A stretch of 5,228 bases of DNA from Crocinitomicaceae bacterium (lineage in GTDB: Bacteria; Bacteroidota; Bacteroidia; Flavobacteriales_D; Crocinitomicaceae), in contig JAURHO010000123.1 of NCBI GenBank assembly GCA_030833265.1, positions 1-5,228 on the forward strand, written 5' to 3'. The notes beneath the pieces are model-generated. The model was not told where the DNA came from. It searched no databases and saw only the letters and a list, made by a program, of their open reading frames with translations. The translations under genes were made by a program, and so were the position numbers. Numbering within the stretch: position 1 is the stretch's first letter; each line of letters starts with the position of its first letter. This document shows positions 4,972 to 5,228 of this stretch, piece by piece.

Positions 4972-5228
4972 CTACCATCAATGCCGTAACCGGCAGCTCA
5001 ATCAATCACGGCGAGTTTGTCAGGCTTCAATTAGGTAAGCCTGTTACTGCTGGTGCATTTGTAATCGGGACAATTTACACCATTACGGCATTGGGATCAA
5101 CCAATTTCACTTTGATTGGCGCTGCAACCAATACCGTTGGAATTACTTTTACAGCTACCGGAATAGGAACTGGCTCTGGAACAGCAACGGTCACCTATAC
5201 ATTCTGTAATGCCGCAGCAGCAATTACA
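4968..5228 (+). CDS. Tail-tip/fibre-type structural protein, N-terminal part (3' truncated)
   Basis: The gene begins at ATG 4968 in an ATGA overlap, with no Shine-Dalgarno sequence, and is still open after 87 codons at the window edge. Residues 1-25 (MTTINAVTGSSINHGEFVRL, then QLGKP) and 74-87 (TVTYTFCNAAAAIT) look like parts of one beta-rich domain. Between them, residues of about 28-73 form a Gly/Thr-rich unit containing YTITALGSTNF, IGAATNTVG and FTATGIGTGSG. I associate that unit with inserts repeated in many structural proteins of aquatic phages. Its place after the distal tail gene, and its beta-rich, Lys/Glu-poor composition, suggest a tail-tip, hub-associated or fibre protein. The exact role cannot be set from this fragment. 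Translation may depend on coupling to, or frameshifting from, the Dps-like gene. Confidence 0.7.
   Translation, partial: MTTINAVTGSSINHGEFVRLQLGKPVTAGAFVIGTIYTITALGSTNFTLIGAATNTVGITFTATGIGTGSGTATVTYTFCNAAAAIT
5049..5192 (+). other. Gly/Thr-rich shuffled insertion module within the 3' tail gene
   Basis: These bases encode roughly residues 28-75 of the last gene. The order is Y-x-I, GSTNFTLIGAATNTVG, then FTATGxGTGSGTA. The pattern matches, from memory, a widespread short beta module found singly or repeated in unrelated phage structural proteins. Flanking residues LQLGKP and TVTYTFCN look as if they would be adjacent in a version lacking the insert. Boundaries are approximate. Only one copy is visible before the window ends. 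Confidence 0.45.

Noticed and set aside
1..5228. CRISPR arrays, tRNAs, insertion sequences, attachment sites, integrase or defence genes
   Set aside because: None seen on either strand. The window is filled with same-strand tail genes and has no gap large enough for a separate element.

Overview
This window is a stretch of the tail-morphogenesis operon of a tailed phage (or prophage) with a long non-contractile, siphovirus-like tail. Every gene is on the + strand, and neighbours either overlap or lie within about 8 bases of each other. There is no promoter, terminator, tRNA, integrase or host gene to see, and no non-coding stretch longer than a few bases. The base composition is moderately AT-rich. 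The last gene carries a glycine/threonine-rich module of a type I associate with phages from aquatic metagenomes. A freshwater or marine phage of a Gram-negative host is therefore my best guess, but the host cannot be fixed from this window.

Layout, left to right: the 3' end of a probable tail tube gene (1-149); two small unrecognised genes overlapping by 53 bases (146-370, 318-536); an HK97 gp10-like head-tail/tail completion protein (538-1005); a tail assembly chaperone (1002-1484) followed by a downstream frame (to 1840) that is probably made only by a -1 ribosomal frameshift at a GGGAAAC slippery heptamer (1475-1481), as in lambda G/GT; a 700-residue tape measure protein with a lambda-type C-terminal domain (1830-3932); a distal-tail-like protein (3929-4576); a small helical protein with a Dps/ferritin-like metal-site pattern (4585-4971); and the 5' part of a tail-tip or fibre protein interrupted by a probable shuffled insertion module (4968-5228, running off the window).

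The genes fit one assembly pathway. The chaperone G and its G-T extension would hold the tape measure while tube subunits polymerise around it. The gp10-like protein would complete the tail end or the head-tail joint. The distal-tail protein and the genes after it would build the tip. Three genes (tape measure, distal tail, Dps-like) have visible Shine-Dalgarno sequences. Others start inside an ATGA overlap with no such site, suggesting translational coupling. The points most worth following are the G/GT-type frameshift, the Dps-type ferroxidase residue spacing in a tail operon protein, and a second in-frame slippery heptamer (T TTT TTA) that could fuse that Dps-like protein to the next tail protein.
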